Made by a program: the position numbers and the translations under genes. Below the pieces are notes generated by a model. That model was given only the letters and a program-made list of their open reading frames with translations. It did not search any database and was not told where the DNA came from. DNA of 64,000 nt from Breznakiella homolactica (GTDB lineage: Bacteria > Spirochaetota > Spirochaetia > Treponematales > Breznakiellaceae), in NCBI RefSeq assembly GCF_016616095.2, contig NZ_CP067089.2, forward strand, positions 3,348,001-3,412,000. The letters run 5' to 3'. Positions 43,394 to 51,692 of the stretch are shown here, piece by piece. Within the stretch, counting starts at the first letter, position 1, and the number at the start of each line of letters is the position of its first letter.

Positions 43394-46273
43394 ATGTACC
43401 GAAACAAAAAAAAACATCTCTTAAACAACTTCGTATTTGCCGCGGTCCTGACTGCCGCGGTTTTTGGTGTCTTTGCATGCGCCTCCGGGGCAAAAACCGG
43501 CTCCGACCAGTACGGCGGGCTGGGCAAGGCTTCGGATCCGATGCCGTTTATGACGGAAGCCCGGACCGGGACGCTGCCCAACGGCCTCCGCTATTATATT
43601 CTGGAAAACTCCCGGCCGGAAAACCGGGCGTACCTGACCCTGGCGGTCAACGCCGGCTCGGTGCTTGAGGAAGAGAATGAACGGGGCCTGGCCCACTTTG
43701 TGGAGCACATGGCTTTTAACGGGACAACCCGTTTCCCCGAGGCGGACCTTATCAATTACCTCCGTTCCCTGGGTATGCGCTTCGGCCCGGAGGTTAACGC
43801 CTACACGTCCTATGACGAAACCGTCTACGGCATTGAGGTTCCGGTGGAGCTTGACGCCGCCGGCCGGAAAACCATCCCCGAAAAAGCCCTGGCGGTGATT
43901 GACGACTGGACCTATGCCATCACCTTTGACCCCAAGGATGTGGATGATGAACGGCTGGTTATAATGGAAGAATACCGCACCCGGCTCGGCGCCAACGAGC
44001 GTGTCCGGCGGCAGATGCTTCCGGTTCTGTTCGAAGGCTCACCCTACGCGGACCGGATGCCCATCGGCCTCCCCGAGGTCATCCAGAACGCCCCGGCGTC
44101 ACGTCTGGAAGGCTTCTATAAAAAGTGGTACCGGGCGGACAATATGGCGCTTGTTTTTGTGGGGGACTTTGACGGAGCCGCTCTGGAAGCAAGCCTGGCG
44201 GCAAATTTTACCGCGCCGTCCCCGGCGGATACGCTGGACCGTCCCTATTACGATCTCCCCTCGCCGCAGAAAGGTAAATTCCGGGCCGAAATTATAACCG
44301 ATCCGGAGCTTTCCTATACCAGGATCGATATGTACTACAAACGGGCGCCTCAGCCCGTAGAGAATACCCTTGCTGCCTACCGCCAGGGAATAATCGAGAA
44401 CCTCATCAGCCGAATGCTTTCCCTGCGCTTCGACGAAGCGTCGTATAAACAGGAAACCCCCTATGCCGCGGCCGCCGCCGGCAGTGTCCGGTACGGCTGG
44501 TCATCCCGGTTCTATATTTTCTCCGTGGTATCCAAAACCGGGACCGCGGAGGCTTCCCTGGAAGCGGTGCTCCGGGAAAAGGAATCCATGGTCCGGTACG
44601 GATTTACCGATGATGAAATTGACCGGGCAAAACGGTCGATGCTTTCGGATCTGGAACGGATGGTTTCCGAGAAGGACCGCCAGCAGTCGAGTTCCTTTGT
44701 GGATGAATTTACCTCCCATTTTCTCAGTGATCAGGCGGTGGTTGATATTGAATGGGAACTGGACGCGGTCCGCCGGATTCTGCCGGGCATAAGCTCAAAG
44801 GAAATAACCGCCGCGGCGAAGAACTTTTTTGCCGCCGATGATCTTACGGTCTTTGCCGTTGCCCCGGATTCCGAAGCCGCAAGTCTCCCGTCCCCCGAAA
44901 AAATACAAACCATGGTAACCCAGGTCCGGAAGGCGAAAATTGATCCCCCGCAGCCGTCGGTTATTGGTACGGATCTTTTGGATAAAAAGCCCTCCCCGGG
45001 AACCATCATCTCCGAGCGGCAGGATCCCGCCACGGGAACGATTGTTTGGGAACTGAGCAACGGGAGCAGGGTGATCCTCAAGGAAACCGCCAATAAAAAT
45101 GATGAAATCGTCCTTTACAGCCTGGCCCGGGGCGGTACCACCAGCTCCCCGGAATCGGAGGATGTGTCCGCGTCCCTGGCGGCGGACATGCTCAGTGTGT
45201 CCGGTATGGGACCGTATTCCCGGACGGACCTGACGAAGATGCTGGCGGACAAGCAGGTTTCGGTAGGCTTCTGGCTGTCCAGTTACCTCCGTGGGTTCCA
45301 GGGCATGGCCGCGGGAAAGGACGCGGAAACCCTCTTTGAGCTTCTCTACCTCAGGTTTACCCAGCCCCGGATCGACGAAGACGCGGTGGGAGCTATGATG
45401 GACCAGTACCGGACATCCCTGGCCCAGCGGAGCGAAAACCCGGAGGCGGTCTTTAATGATGAAATCCAGCGGGTGGTATACGGGGGGAATTCCCGGTTCG
45501 CTCCTCTGACACTGGGCGATCTGGAAAAAGCCTCTATTGACGACGCTTTCGGATTCATCCGGAAATCCCTTAATCCCGGGGATTATACTTTTGTATTCAT
45601 CGGGAACCTCGACATTCCGCTGTTCCGTTCGCTGACCGAAACGTACATCGCCTCCATTCCCCGGGGACAGACCTGGGATCAGTGGGATACGGTTGATTTC
45701 AAACGGCCGGGAAAAACCGAGTCTGCTGTCCGTAAAGGCCGGGAGGAAAAAAGTATTGTCTTTATGGGCTGGTACGTTCCCAAGGTGTATACCGAACGGG
45801 AAGGTATTGTGGCCGGAGCCCTGAGCGAATATCTCGACATCAGGCTTACCGAGGAAATACGGGAAAAGCTCGGTGGTGTCTATTCCGTCTCGGTCAGCGT
45901 CTCCCTGACCCCGATTCCCGTGGGCGAACTTTCCATGGGTGTTTCATTCTACTGTGATCCCGGCCGGGCGGATGAACTCAGCGCCGCCATCGAGGCGGAA
46001 CTCCGGCTCGTCGCGGACGGTTCAATTAATACGGATACCCTTATCAAAACCACCGAAGCCATGAAGAAAACATACGAGCAGTCCATGCAGAGCAATTCCT
46101 ACATTGCCCGGAATTACGCCAATTTCTCGGTGCTTCTGGACCTGCCCTTCGGGCGGCTCGACGCGCGGCCGGAACTGTACGAATCGGTTACGGCGGCGGA
46201 TATTCAGAAAACAGCCCGGGAGCTCCTGTCAGGCGGGCCTGCCCGGGTAACATTATATCCCGAAGGGAGGTAG
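43394..46273 (+). CDS. M16-family zinc metallopeptidase, putative lipoprotein (PqqL-like)
   Basis: A 959-residue protein with a signal peptide and probable lipobox (VFGVFACASG). It has the two-part layout of insulinase-type proteases: four M16 domains in two halves. The active N-terminal half has GLAHFVEHMAFNGT (inverted zinc motif, His101-x2-Glu104-His105) and the downstream glutamate region VIMEEYRTRLGANERV. The inactive C-terminal half ends near 955 with REKLGGVYSVSVSVSLTP. It degrades peptides in the periplasm or envelope. It is followed by two inverted repeats and then a second, unrelated zinc protease gene. Confidence 0.92.
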   Translation: MYRNKKKHLLNNFVFAAVLTAAVFGVFACASGAKTGSDQYGGLGKASDPMPFMTEARTGTLPNGLRYYILENSRPENRAYLTLAVNAGSVLEEENERGLAHFVEHMAFNGTTRFPEADLINYLRSLGMRFGPEVNAYTSYDETVYGIEVPVELDAAGRKTIPEKALAVIDDWTYAITFDPKDVDDERLVIMEEYRTRLGANERVRRQMLPVLFEGSPYADRMPIGLPEVIQNAPASRLEGFYKKWYRADNMALVFVGDFDGAALEASLAANFTAPSPADTLDRPYYDLPSPQKGKFRAEIITDPELSYTRIDMYYKRAPQPVENTLAAYRQGIIENLISRMLSLRFDEASYKQETPYAAAAAGSVRYGWSSRFYIFSVVSKTGTAEASLEAVLREKESMVRYGFTDDEIDRAKRSMLSDLERMVSEKDRQQSSSFVDEFTSHFLSDQAVVDIEWELDAVRRILPGISSKEITAAAKNFFAADDLTVFAVAPDSEAASLPSPEKIQTMVTQVRKAKIDPPQPSVIGTDLLDKKPSPGTIISERQDPATGTIVWELSNGSRVILKETANKNDEIVLYSLARGGTTSSPESEDVSASLAADMLSVSGMGPYSRTDLTKMLADKQVSVGFWLSSYLRGFQGMAAGKDAETLFELLYLRFTQPRIDEDAVGAMMDQYRTSLAQRSENPEAVFNDEIQRVVYGGNSRFAPLTLGDLEKASIDDAFGFIRKSLNPGDYTFVFIGNLDIPLFRSLTETYIASIPRGQTWDQWDTVDFKRPGKTESAVRKGREEKSIVFMGWYVPKVYTEREGIVAGALSEYLDIRLTEEIREKLGGVYSVSVSVSLTPIPVGELSMGVSFYCDPGRADELSAAIEAELRLVADGSINTDTLIKTTEAMKKTYEQSMQSNSYIARNYANFSVLLDLPFGRLDARPELYESVTAADIQKTARELLSGGPARVTLYPEGR

Positions 46274-46274
46274 C

Positions 46275-46298
46275 GTCAAATAATATAGATTATTTGAC
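46275..46298. repeat. AT-rich perfect inverted repeat after the M16 gene
   Basis: GTCAAATAAT (46275-46284), four bases, ATTATTTGAC (46289-46298), two bases after the stop codon; CTCTTTCC follows. It may act as a weak terminator or an operator. Confidence 0.6.
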
Positions 46299-46316
46299 TC
46301 TTTCCTATTGTAAGTT

Positions 46317-46348
46317 TTTCTGATGTAAAGAATTCTTTACATCAGAAA
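46317..46348. repeat. 32-bp perfect palindrome before the YugP-like gene
   Basis: The two 16-bp halves around GAATTC match exactly (arm TTTCTGATGTAAAGAA). It lies 24 bases before the start codon at 46372, so it is a candidate operator or RNA hairpin controlling that gene. Confidence 0.8.
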
Positions 46349-46371
46349 CTCAAAGTTAAGGAGTATAGTTC

Positions 46372-47055
46372 ATGTACATTGACCCCCTGTATATCATCCT
46401 GGTTGTTCCGACACTCATTTTGTCCCTGGTTGCCCAGGTTCTGGTAAAGTCCACTTTTTCCAAGTATTCCCATGTGCAGAGCTCAAAACATATTACCGGA
46501 CGGGACGCGGCGGCCTTGCTTATGCAGGTTAATAAAATCGGGGATGTTAAAATTGAAGGAGTCAGGGGGTCCCTTACGGACCACTACGATCCGTCAGCCA
46601 AGGTGCTCCGCCTTTCGGAACCTGTGTACGACCAAACCTCCATCGCGGCCATCGGAGTCGCCGCCCACGAGACCGGCCACGCCATTCAGCACGCCGTATC
46701 CTACGGCCCCCTGAAGCTGCGGAGTGCCCTGGTGCCGGTGGCGAATATCGGTTCATCCTTCGGGCCGTGGCTCGCCATCCTCGGCCTGATTCTTTCGTTT
46801 CCGGTACTCTTCGATCTGGGAATTATCCTTTTCAGCGCGGCGGTATTGTTTTACGTGGTTACCCTGCCGGTGGAGTTCAACGCGTCCTCCCGGGCCATAC
46901 AGATTCTGCGGAGCAACAACGTTCTTACCGAAGAGGAACTCGGGGGTGTTAAGAAGGTTCTCACCGCCGCGGCGCTGACCTATGTGGCATCGGCCCTGAC
47001 GGCGATTGCCAACCTGGTACGGTTCATCCTGCTCCGGGGCAGCCGCAGAAGGTAA
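46372..47055 (+). CDS. YugP-type neutral zinc metallopeptidase
   Basis: A 227-residue membrane protein of the YugP family (zinc peptidases with an HExxH motif). A first transmembrane helix is at residues 5-25. The zinc motif is AAHETGHAIQHA (His99, Glu100, His103). Two hydrophobic helices follow near 120-165 and one near the C-terminus. LPVEFNASSRAIQIL contains the expected glutamate ligand region. The ribosome site is AAGGAG. The substrates are unknown; members are widespread in bacteria. Two perfect palindromes lie in the 98-base gap before it. Confidence 0.88.
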   Translation: MYIDPLYIILVVPTLILSLVAQVLVKSTFSKYSHVQSSKHITGRDAAALLMQVNKIGDVKIEGVRGSLTDHYDPSAKVLRLSEPVYDQTSIAAIGVAAHETGHAIQHAVSYGPLKLRSALVPVANIGSSFGPWLAILGLILSFPVLFDLGIILFSAAVLFYVVTLPVEFNASSRAIQILRSNNVLTEEELGGVKKVLTAAALTYVASALTAIANLVRFILLRGSRRR

Positions 47056-47084
47056 ATCCCACCGGCGGCGGTTCCGGTTCGGTT

Positions 47085-48491
47085 TTATTCCCAGGGAAAA
47101 TCGCTGCCCCCGGCGACCCAGTCCACGTACTGGACCGCGGTCCGGGGGGATCTCCCGTTGAACCACCGCTCCCAGCGCAGGGCATTCTCCCTGAAACGTT
47201 TCCGTTCATCCCCGGACTCGCCGGTTTCCTCCGGCAGCAGTCCCCGGTGTTCCGCGAGGAATTCCGCGATCCGCAGATATTCATCCTGGTCCGGTGCCGT
47301 GAATACCACCGTAACCCCGAAACGGTCCGCCAGTGATAGCTGTTCCTGCATGGTATCAAAGGCCCGGACATCGCCGGTGGCATGGGCTTCCGCCGCAGCC
47401 GCCATGCTTGGCCGGTCGGAAAACCGTTCCTTGACCAGGTGGCGCCGGTTGCTGGTGGCGTAGACCACCACGTTCCCGGGTTTGGCCTCGATGCCGCCTT
47501 CCAGAAGGGCCTTTAGGGTGGTGAAGGAATCATCGGTTTGCTCAAAAGAAAGGTCATCAATAAACAGAACAAAGCGAAGCGCCCGGACCGCCAGGGTGTC
47601 CAGTATGGCCGGCAGTTCCAGGAGATCCCGTTTGCGTACTTCCACGAGCCGCAGCCCACGGCGGGTATATTCATTGCAGACCGCTTTGACCGTAGCGGAT
47701 TTCCCGGTTCCCCGGTCGCCGTAGAGCAGCAGATTGCCCGCGGGTTTTCCCTCAAGAAAACGCAGAGTGTTGGAAACGACCATCGAACGCTGATCCTCAT
47801 ATCCGGAAAGGTCCGCCGGCCGTATCGGGTCGGGGTTCAGCACCGGTATGAGACCGGATTTTCCTGTTTTGTCTTTCTGCCAGTAAAACGCGCCGCCGGC
47901 TCCCAGGATCCCGGCGCCGTTGCTGCGGAGGTACTCGGCGAACGCGGGCAGGGCGGCGCCCCAGTCCCGGCCGGGAACAAAAATGTACATGGCCGGATGT
48001 TTTTCCCGGGCTGTCTGGAGATTCGCCGCCAGCGCGGCACAGGTTTCATCCGCGGCGTTTTTCTGATCCGCCAGGCCTGCGCTGCCGAGCATCTCCGCGA
48101 TCCTGCGTCCCAGGGCGGGAATGTCCGCCTGGGCTATTCTGCCCAGGCGCTGGAGGTCGGTCCTTGCGGCGGCGTAGAGAATATTGCTTGAGCAGTCCCG
48201 GCCGCAGAGTTCCGCGGTGCGGGTAAATTCATTGTCGTCCGCTGCGGTAAGCAGAACAGTCTTTTCGTAAAAAGACGCTTCCCGGCTGCTGCGGCTGTAC
48301 TCCCGGATAAAGGCCGCCCAGGAAGCGGATATTTCCAGCACATATTCCCCGGAAAGAATCTCCGGCTCGTCCAGAACTCCGCGGAGAAGTTTCCGCAGTT
48401 TCCGTATGAGGATATGTTCTTTAAGAGCGGTAAAGACCGTAAGGCCCTCAAGGTCCGCCAGCAGGGGGAAAAATGGATCCGCAGTATTCAT
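47085..48491 (-). CDS. DUF815-family ATP-binding protein
   Basis: A 468-residue protein. The N-terminal half is variable and helical (1-235). The C-terminal half is a DUF815 P-loop ATPase: Walker A NLLLYGDRGTGKSATVKAVC, Walker B FVLFIDDLSFEQ, and a sensor-like VVVYATSNRRHLVKERFSD. The C-terminal helices end YVDWVAGGSDFPWE. DUF815 proteins resemble AAA+ loaders, but no biochemical role is settled. It is convergent with the protease gene. Repeat element E lies just upstream. Confidence 0.85.
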   Translation of the reverse strand: MNTADPFFPLLADLEGLTVFTALKEHILIRKLRKLLRGVLDEPEILSGEYVLEISASWAAFIREYSRSSREASFYEKTVLLTAADDNEFTRTAELCGRDCSSNILYAAARTDLQRLGRIAQADIPALGRRIAEMLGSAGLADQKNAADETCAALAANLQTAREKHPAMYIFVPGRDWGAALPAFAEYLRSNGAGILGAGGAFYWQKDKTGKSGLIPVLNPDPIRPADLSGYEDQRSMVVSNTLRFLEGKPAGNLLLYGDRGTGKSATVKAVCNEYTRRGLRLVEVRKRDLLELPAILDTLAVRALRFVLFIDDLSFEQTDDSFTTLKALLEGGIEAKPGNVVVYATSNRRHLVKERFSDRPSMAAAAEAHATGDVRAFDTMQEQLSLADRFGVTVVFTAPDQDEYLRIAEFLAEHRGLLPEETGESGDERKRFRENALRWERWFNGRSPRTAVQYVDWVAGGSDFPWE

Positions 48492-48502
48492 GGTTTCATA
48501 TT

Positions 48503-48596
48503 AAAGAAGCTTATGAGGCTTGGGTAGGGGGTCCTGCCGGAGGAGTATGACGCGTGTCCTCCGGGACATCCGGAATTTGCGCCTCACGCTTCTTTG
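48503..48596. repeat. Palindromic element E (repeat family, short, reverse)
   Basis: The outer arms are AAAGAAGC...GAGGC (48503-48519) with GCCTC...GCTTCTTT (48581-48595), the inner stem CCGGAGGA (48537-48544) with TCCTCCGG (48557-48564). GGGGGTCCTGCCGG matches the family spacer in reverse. Confidence 0.65.
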
Positions 48597-48640
48597 TTTG
48601 ATAATACATAATATAAAACAGGTACCCTGCGGAGGCTCCC

Positions 48641-49141
48641 ATGAATACCGTAATCCGTCATCTGTACACCCACCTAACCATTTCCTTTGATATGCTCATG
48701 GATGAAATCGACCACTGTCCGGATGATCTGTGGAATACGGAAGCCGGCGGCTTCGTCTTTTTCCAGCAGGTTTACCATACCGTTATGGGAATGCTTTTCT
48801 GGACCAGAACGGAGAAGACCATTCCGTTTGAAGATCCTTTCAAGGAGCGGAACCTCTATCCGGAATTTGAGCGTAAGCCCCATGGGAGTATTTCCAAAGA
48901 AGAAATGAAAAACCTTGGGGAGCGTCTCCGGGGGCTGCTGGAGAAATTCTTTGCCGAAAAGGATGATGCCTGGCTTTTGCTTCCCAATGCGCTTTTCGAT
49001 AAGATCCTCAATATGGATGTTATCCTCGCGCAGATCCGGCACATCCAGTACCATGCGGGCCACTGCGACAGTATACTCAGGGAGCGGAACCTTAAAGTAC
49101 CGGAGTACCGCGATTACTTCGGGGACGAACCTTCGGCCTGA
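48641..49141 (+). CDS. DinB-like four-helix protein
   Basis: A 166-residue protein with GGAGG upstream. Helical throughout, with the histidine pattern of DinB/YfiT-like metal proteins: FFQQVYHTVMGMLFW in the second helix and IRHIQYHAGHCDSILRE in the last helix. Members include thiol transferases and DNA-damage-inducible proteins of unknown function. No neighbours suggest a pathway. The assignment is at the fold level only. Confidence 0.7.
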   Translation: MNTVIRHLYTHLTISFDMLMDEIDHCPDDLWNTEAGGFVFFQQVYHTVMGMLFWTRTEKTIPFEDPFKERNLYPEFERKPHGSISKEEMKNLGERLRGLLEKFFAEKDDAWLLLPNALFDKILNMDVILAQIRHIQYHAGHCDSILRERNLKVPEYRDYFGDEPSA

Positions 49142-49156
49142 AAAGACTTTCCCGGA

Positions 49157-49684
49157 TCAGGGGATACGGTTGACGGGAAAGTATTCCTTGAGGGGCCGTT
49201 CCGTTTCCAGGGGTTCCACGGGATTTCCCAGCGCCACCGAAGCGGCGGGATAAAAGTTTTCCGGTATGCCTAATTCCTGGAGCCAGTTGTCTTTGCTCTG
49301 GAAAGCCAGTACGGTTCCCAGGATATAGACGCTGCCGATATTGATATCCGTCGCCATAAGCATCATATTCTCCGCGATGCACGCGGCGTTGGCCACTTCA
49401 ATATGGACCGACTTCGTCTGCCGTGAAGAAATAATAATCAGTGTGGGCGCCCCGTAGAGCAGGTCCTCATCCGTACCGCCCACTGCCTGGGCAATAGCTT
49501 TCCGTATGGTGCCCAGGATCCTTTCATTCTGAATCACCGTAATATGTACCGATGTGTAATCGCTTTTCGCCACCGGCGCGGCGCAGCCCGCGTTTATTAT
49601 CATATTCAGGGCATGGTCGGGAATCTGTCCCGGTTTAAAACTGCGGGTTGACCGCCGCCGCGCGATTGTGCGTAATGTATCCAT
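49157..49684 (-). CDS. Nitroreductase-family flavoprotein
   Basis: A 175-residue protein. RRRSTRSFKPGQIPDHALNM is the FMN-binding N-terminus of the nitroreductase family, and IAENMMLMATDINIGSVYI and FYPAASVALGNPVEPLE are the matching later motifs. It probably reduces nitro compounds or quinones with NAD(P)H as a homodimer. It is divergent from the following lipoprotein and converges with the DinB-like gene 15 bases away. Confidence 0.9.
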   Translation of the reverse strand: MDTLRTIARRRSTRSFKPGQIPDHALNMIINAGCAAPVAKSDYTSVHITVIQNERILGTIRKAIAQAVGGTDEDLLYGAPTLIIISSRQTKSVHIEVANAACIAENMMLMATDINIGSVYILGTVLAFQSKDNWLQELGIPENFYPAASVALGNPVEPLETERPLKEYFPVNRIP

Positions 49685-49776
49685 GGGGCATTTCCTTTTT
49701 TCTATTACAAAGTCTAGTATATTATCGGAAAAAATAAAGGTTTCTGAAAAACTGAGGATTTAGGCGGAAACTTTAC

Positions 49777-49782
49777 TATACT
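49777..49782 (+). promoter_or_regulatory. -10 box next to a start codon (possible leaderless gene)
   Basis: TATACT ends seven bases before the ATG at 49790, and no ribosome site precedes that ATG. Confidence 0.4.
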
Positions 49783-49789
49783 ATTGAAT

Positions 49790-50692
49790 ATGTACAAGTA
49801 TCTTCTGATAGCAGTCATTCCCCTGTGTGTATCCTGCGGCAATAAAAAGACACAGGAACGGGCCGCTCCGCCGCTCCCTTCTTCGGGGTACAGCGTACCC
49901 GCGGATCCGGTACTCCCCGAAATGCCTCCCCGGGCGGGGTTTACCGGGGAAATCAACGACTTTATGCGGAACATGGTTTTTACCAATGCCGTTCCCACGG
50001 GATACTATTCGGTTCCTCCGATACGCAACATCATTACCGGTATAGAGGACAGTGAAATTCCCTGGACCGGCATAGAGGAAAATGCCGTGGAACAGATTTG
50101 GGGCGGTATCCAGATTCTGCTCCGGGCGGATTCGGATCCGGGCGGCGCGGTCAGCATAACCGCGGAAAACGGCGGCAGAATCTACACGGAAACGGTTGAG
50201 CTCACGGAAGCAGTGGATTACAGTAACCCCGATACGGTCCTGGGATTTTACGCGAATATTCCCTTTGAAAATAAATTCTGGCTGGGGACCGGACGGGAAT
50301 GGAAATTTTCTGTTCGGGCGCGGGACTCTGTTCTGGCGGAAAATACCATCGGGCTTGCGCCCCTGGAGGAGATTTTCTGCGAAACCATTGATGACACACC
50401 TTTCAGAATTAACACAATTAAAAACGCGCAGATCGGACGGGATTACATCTTCCGATGTTCCGGGGACATGGCGGATATCGTTGTGGTGTATTACAGCCCG
50501 GATTACTCGTTGTATGAACCGGTGGTATACCTTATTCCGGAAACAAAAAAAGAAATAACCGATATCGGGTTCCGCTGGAACAGTGCCGCCGTCTCCGGAG
50601 TGTATATAATCAAAGCCTATCCCCTGGAGAAGCTTCCCGCGGAGGAGCAGGTCTATCCTGTTTTTGAGTATATTGCCGTGGGTATGCCGTAA
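49790..50692 (+). CDS. Lipoprotein of unknown function
   Basis: About 300 residues from the ATG at 49790 (a TTG at 49784 is in frame). A signal peptide MYKYLLIAVIPLCVSCGNKK has the lipidated cysteine in CVSC. A proline-rich linker is followed by a beta-rich body with two segments resembling extracellular Ig-like or beta-sandwich folds (VEQIWGGIQILLRADSDPGG; RDYIFRCSGDMADIVVVYYS). No enzymatic motif is visible. It is probably a surface or periplasmic protein. I do not recognise the family. Confidence 0.65.
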   Translation: MYKYLLIAVIPLCVSCGNKKTQERAAPPLPSSGYSVPADPVLPEMPPRAGFTGEINDFMRNMVFTNAVPTGYYSVPPIRNIITGIEDSEIPWTGIEENAVEQIWGGIQILLRADSDPGGAVSITAENGGRIYTETVELTEAVDYSNPDTVLGFYANIPFENKFWLGTGREWKFSVRARDSVLAENTIGLAPLEEIFCETIDDTPFRINTIKNAQIGRDYIFRCSGDMADIVVVYYSPDYSLYEPVVYLIPETKKEITDIGFRWNSAAVSGVYIIKAYPLEKLPAEEQVYPVFEYIAVGMP

Positions 50693-50788
50693 AAAATGTG
50701 GCATTGCCGGCGGAGAGATAGTATATTTTAAGTATAGCCGTACGCAAGAAACGGGTAAGAAACCCGAATACATATAAAGGAACCATGT

Positions 50789-51328
50789 ATGTCCAGAACT
50801 ACCGTTATCATGTGCGCTGTTTTTGTGCTCCTCGGCCTGGTGATGCTCTTCTCTCCTTCGGGCTTTGTGTCCGCTCTGGTGGTGGGGATCGGTATCGCCG
50901 CTGTTATCAACGGCATACTCAATCTGGTTAATGTCCGTACCCTGGTAAATGACAAAGCCTTTCAGCGGGCCATTATCATCAGGGCGGTTGTCAGCATTAT
51001 CGTCGGCCTGATCGCGATCATCGCGCCCCTGGCTTTTGCGGGAACCGTGTGGACCGTGGTCATTTATATTATTGCCGCGGAACTCGTTATTTCCGCGGGG
51101 CTCGAATTATACGGAGTCTGGAAAATGCGGAACGCCGGTGTGGCCTTCGGCCCTTACGTAATTGAAGCAATCATCACCATACTTCTGGCGGTGGTGCTTT
51201 TTATTATCCCGGCCACCATCGGCCTTACGGTGGTGCGGATCCTCGGCGGGATAATCATCGCCGCGGGTATCGTGGGATTTATCTGGGCTCTCCGGACCCC
51301 AAAAGATCCGGTCCCTCCGGGAGTGTGA
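50789..51328 (+). CDS. HdeD/DUF308-like membrane protein
   Basis: A 179-residue membrane protein with six closely packed hydrophobic helices in pairs (for example MCAVFVLLGLVMLFSPSGFV and AVVSIIVGLIAIIAPLAFAG), the repeated hairpin pattern of the DUF308/HdeD family. HdeD in E. coli takes part in acid resistance, but most members are uncharacterised. It is a single gene, followed by repeat element F. Confidence 0.8.
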   Translation: MSRTTVIMCAVFVLLGLVMLFSPSGFVSALVVGIGIAAVINGILNLVNVRTLVNDKAFQRAIIIRAVVSIIVGLIAIIAPLAFAGTVWTVVIYIIAAELVISAGLELYGVWKMRNAGVAFGPYVIEAIITILLAVVLFIIPATIGLTVVRILGGIIIAAGIVGFIWALRTPKDPVPPGV

Positions 51329-51431
51329 ACCGATCAGGACAACTGTATTTATTCTGGGATATATCAAAGAAGTTCGGAAGGAAATTCCATGGGGTCCTGT
51401 CAGATCCCAAAGGCCGTATGCAGCTCTCTTC

Positions 51432-51560
51432 TCCGGGGGCAGTACGGAGCCGGTTAAGCCGGAAGGCACCCGGCCGTAATGGTAACGGCAGGACCCGCGG
51501 CGCCGGTAAAACCGGATGCTTTTCGGATTGAAAAGCCCTGTGTTTCCCCGTATACTGTGT
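51432..51560. repeat. Element F: family member without the inner hairpin, carrying a promoter
   Basis: The outer arms AAGCCGGAAGGCACCCGG (51456-51473) and CCGGATGCTTTTCGGATT (51512-51529) pair with several G-T pairs. Between them GGTAACGGCAGGACCCGCGG joins the two spacer motifs that flank the inner stem in elements A and C, as if that stem were absent. A further remnant with GGGGTCCTGTCAGAT is at about 51386. The right arm provides the promoter at 51528-51556. Confidence 0.65.
51528..51556 (+). promoter_or_regulatory. Promoter of the yjdF-like gene
   Basis: TTGAAA (51528-51533), 17 bases, TATACT (51551-51556). It lies in the right arm of repeat element F and would start the RNA about 20 bases before the structured leader. 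Confidence 0.75.
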
Positions 51561-51580
51561 ATATTAATTTACCCGTTTAA

Positions 51581-51664
51581 GGACAAAGAAAAAACACAGC
51601 CCGGTAGGTAGTCCGGGCGGCCCGCGGCGGCTTAGTAACCTTCGAAAGATGTCCGTCTTTGTCT
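51581..51664 (+). ncRNA. Candidate yjdF-type riboswitch in the leader of a YjdF-like gene
   Basis: A closing stem pairs GACAAAGA (51582-51589) with TCTTTGTC (51656-51663). Inside is a perfect hairpin GCCCGG/CCGGGC (51599-51604, 51613-51618) with loop TAGGTAGT, and an unpaired GAAAGATG near the 3' side. The ribosome site AGGAG follows 18 bases later. The downstream gene is a DUF2992/YjdF protein, the gene class preceded by the azaaromatic-binding yjdF RNA in Firmicutes. The match to that RNA is from context and structure, not from an alignment. Confidence 0.6.
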
Positions 51665-51692
51665 CCGGAATCATTGTATTCAGGAGTCAAGG

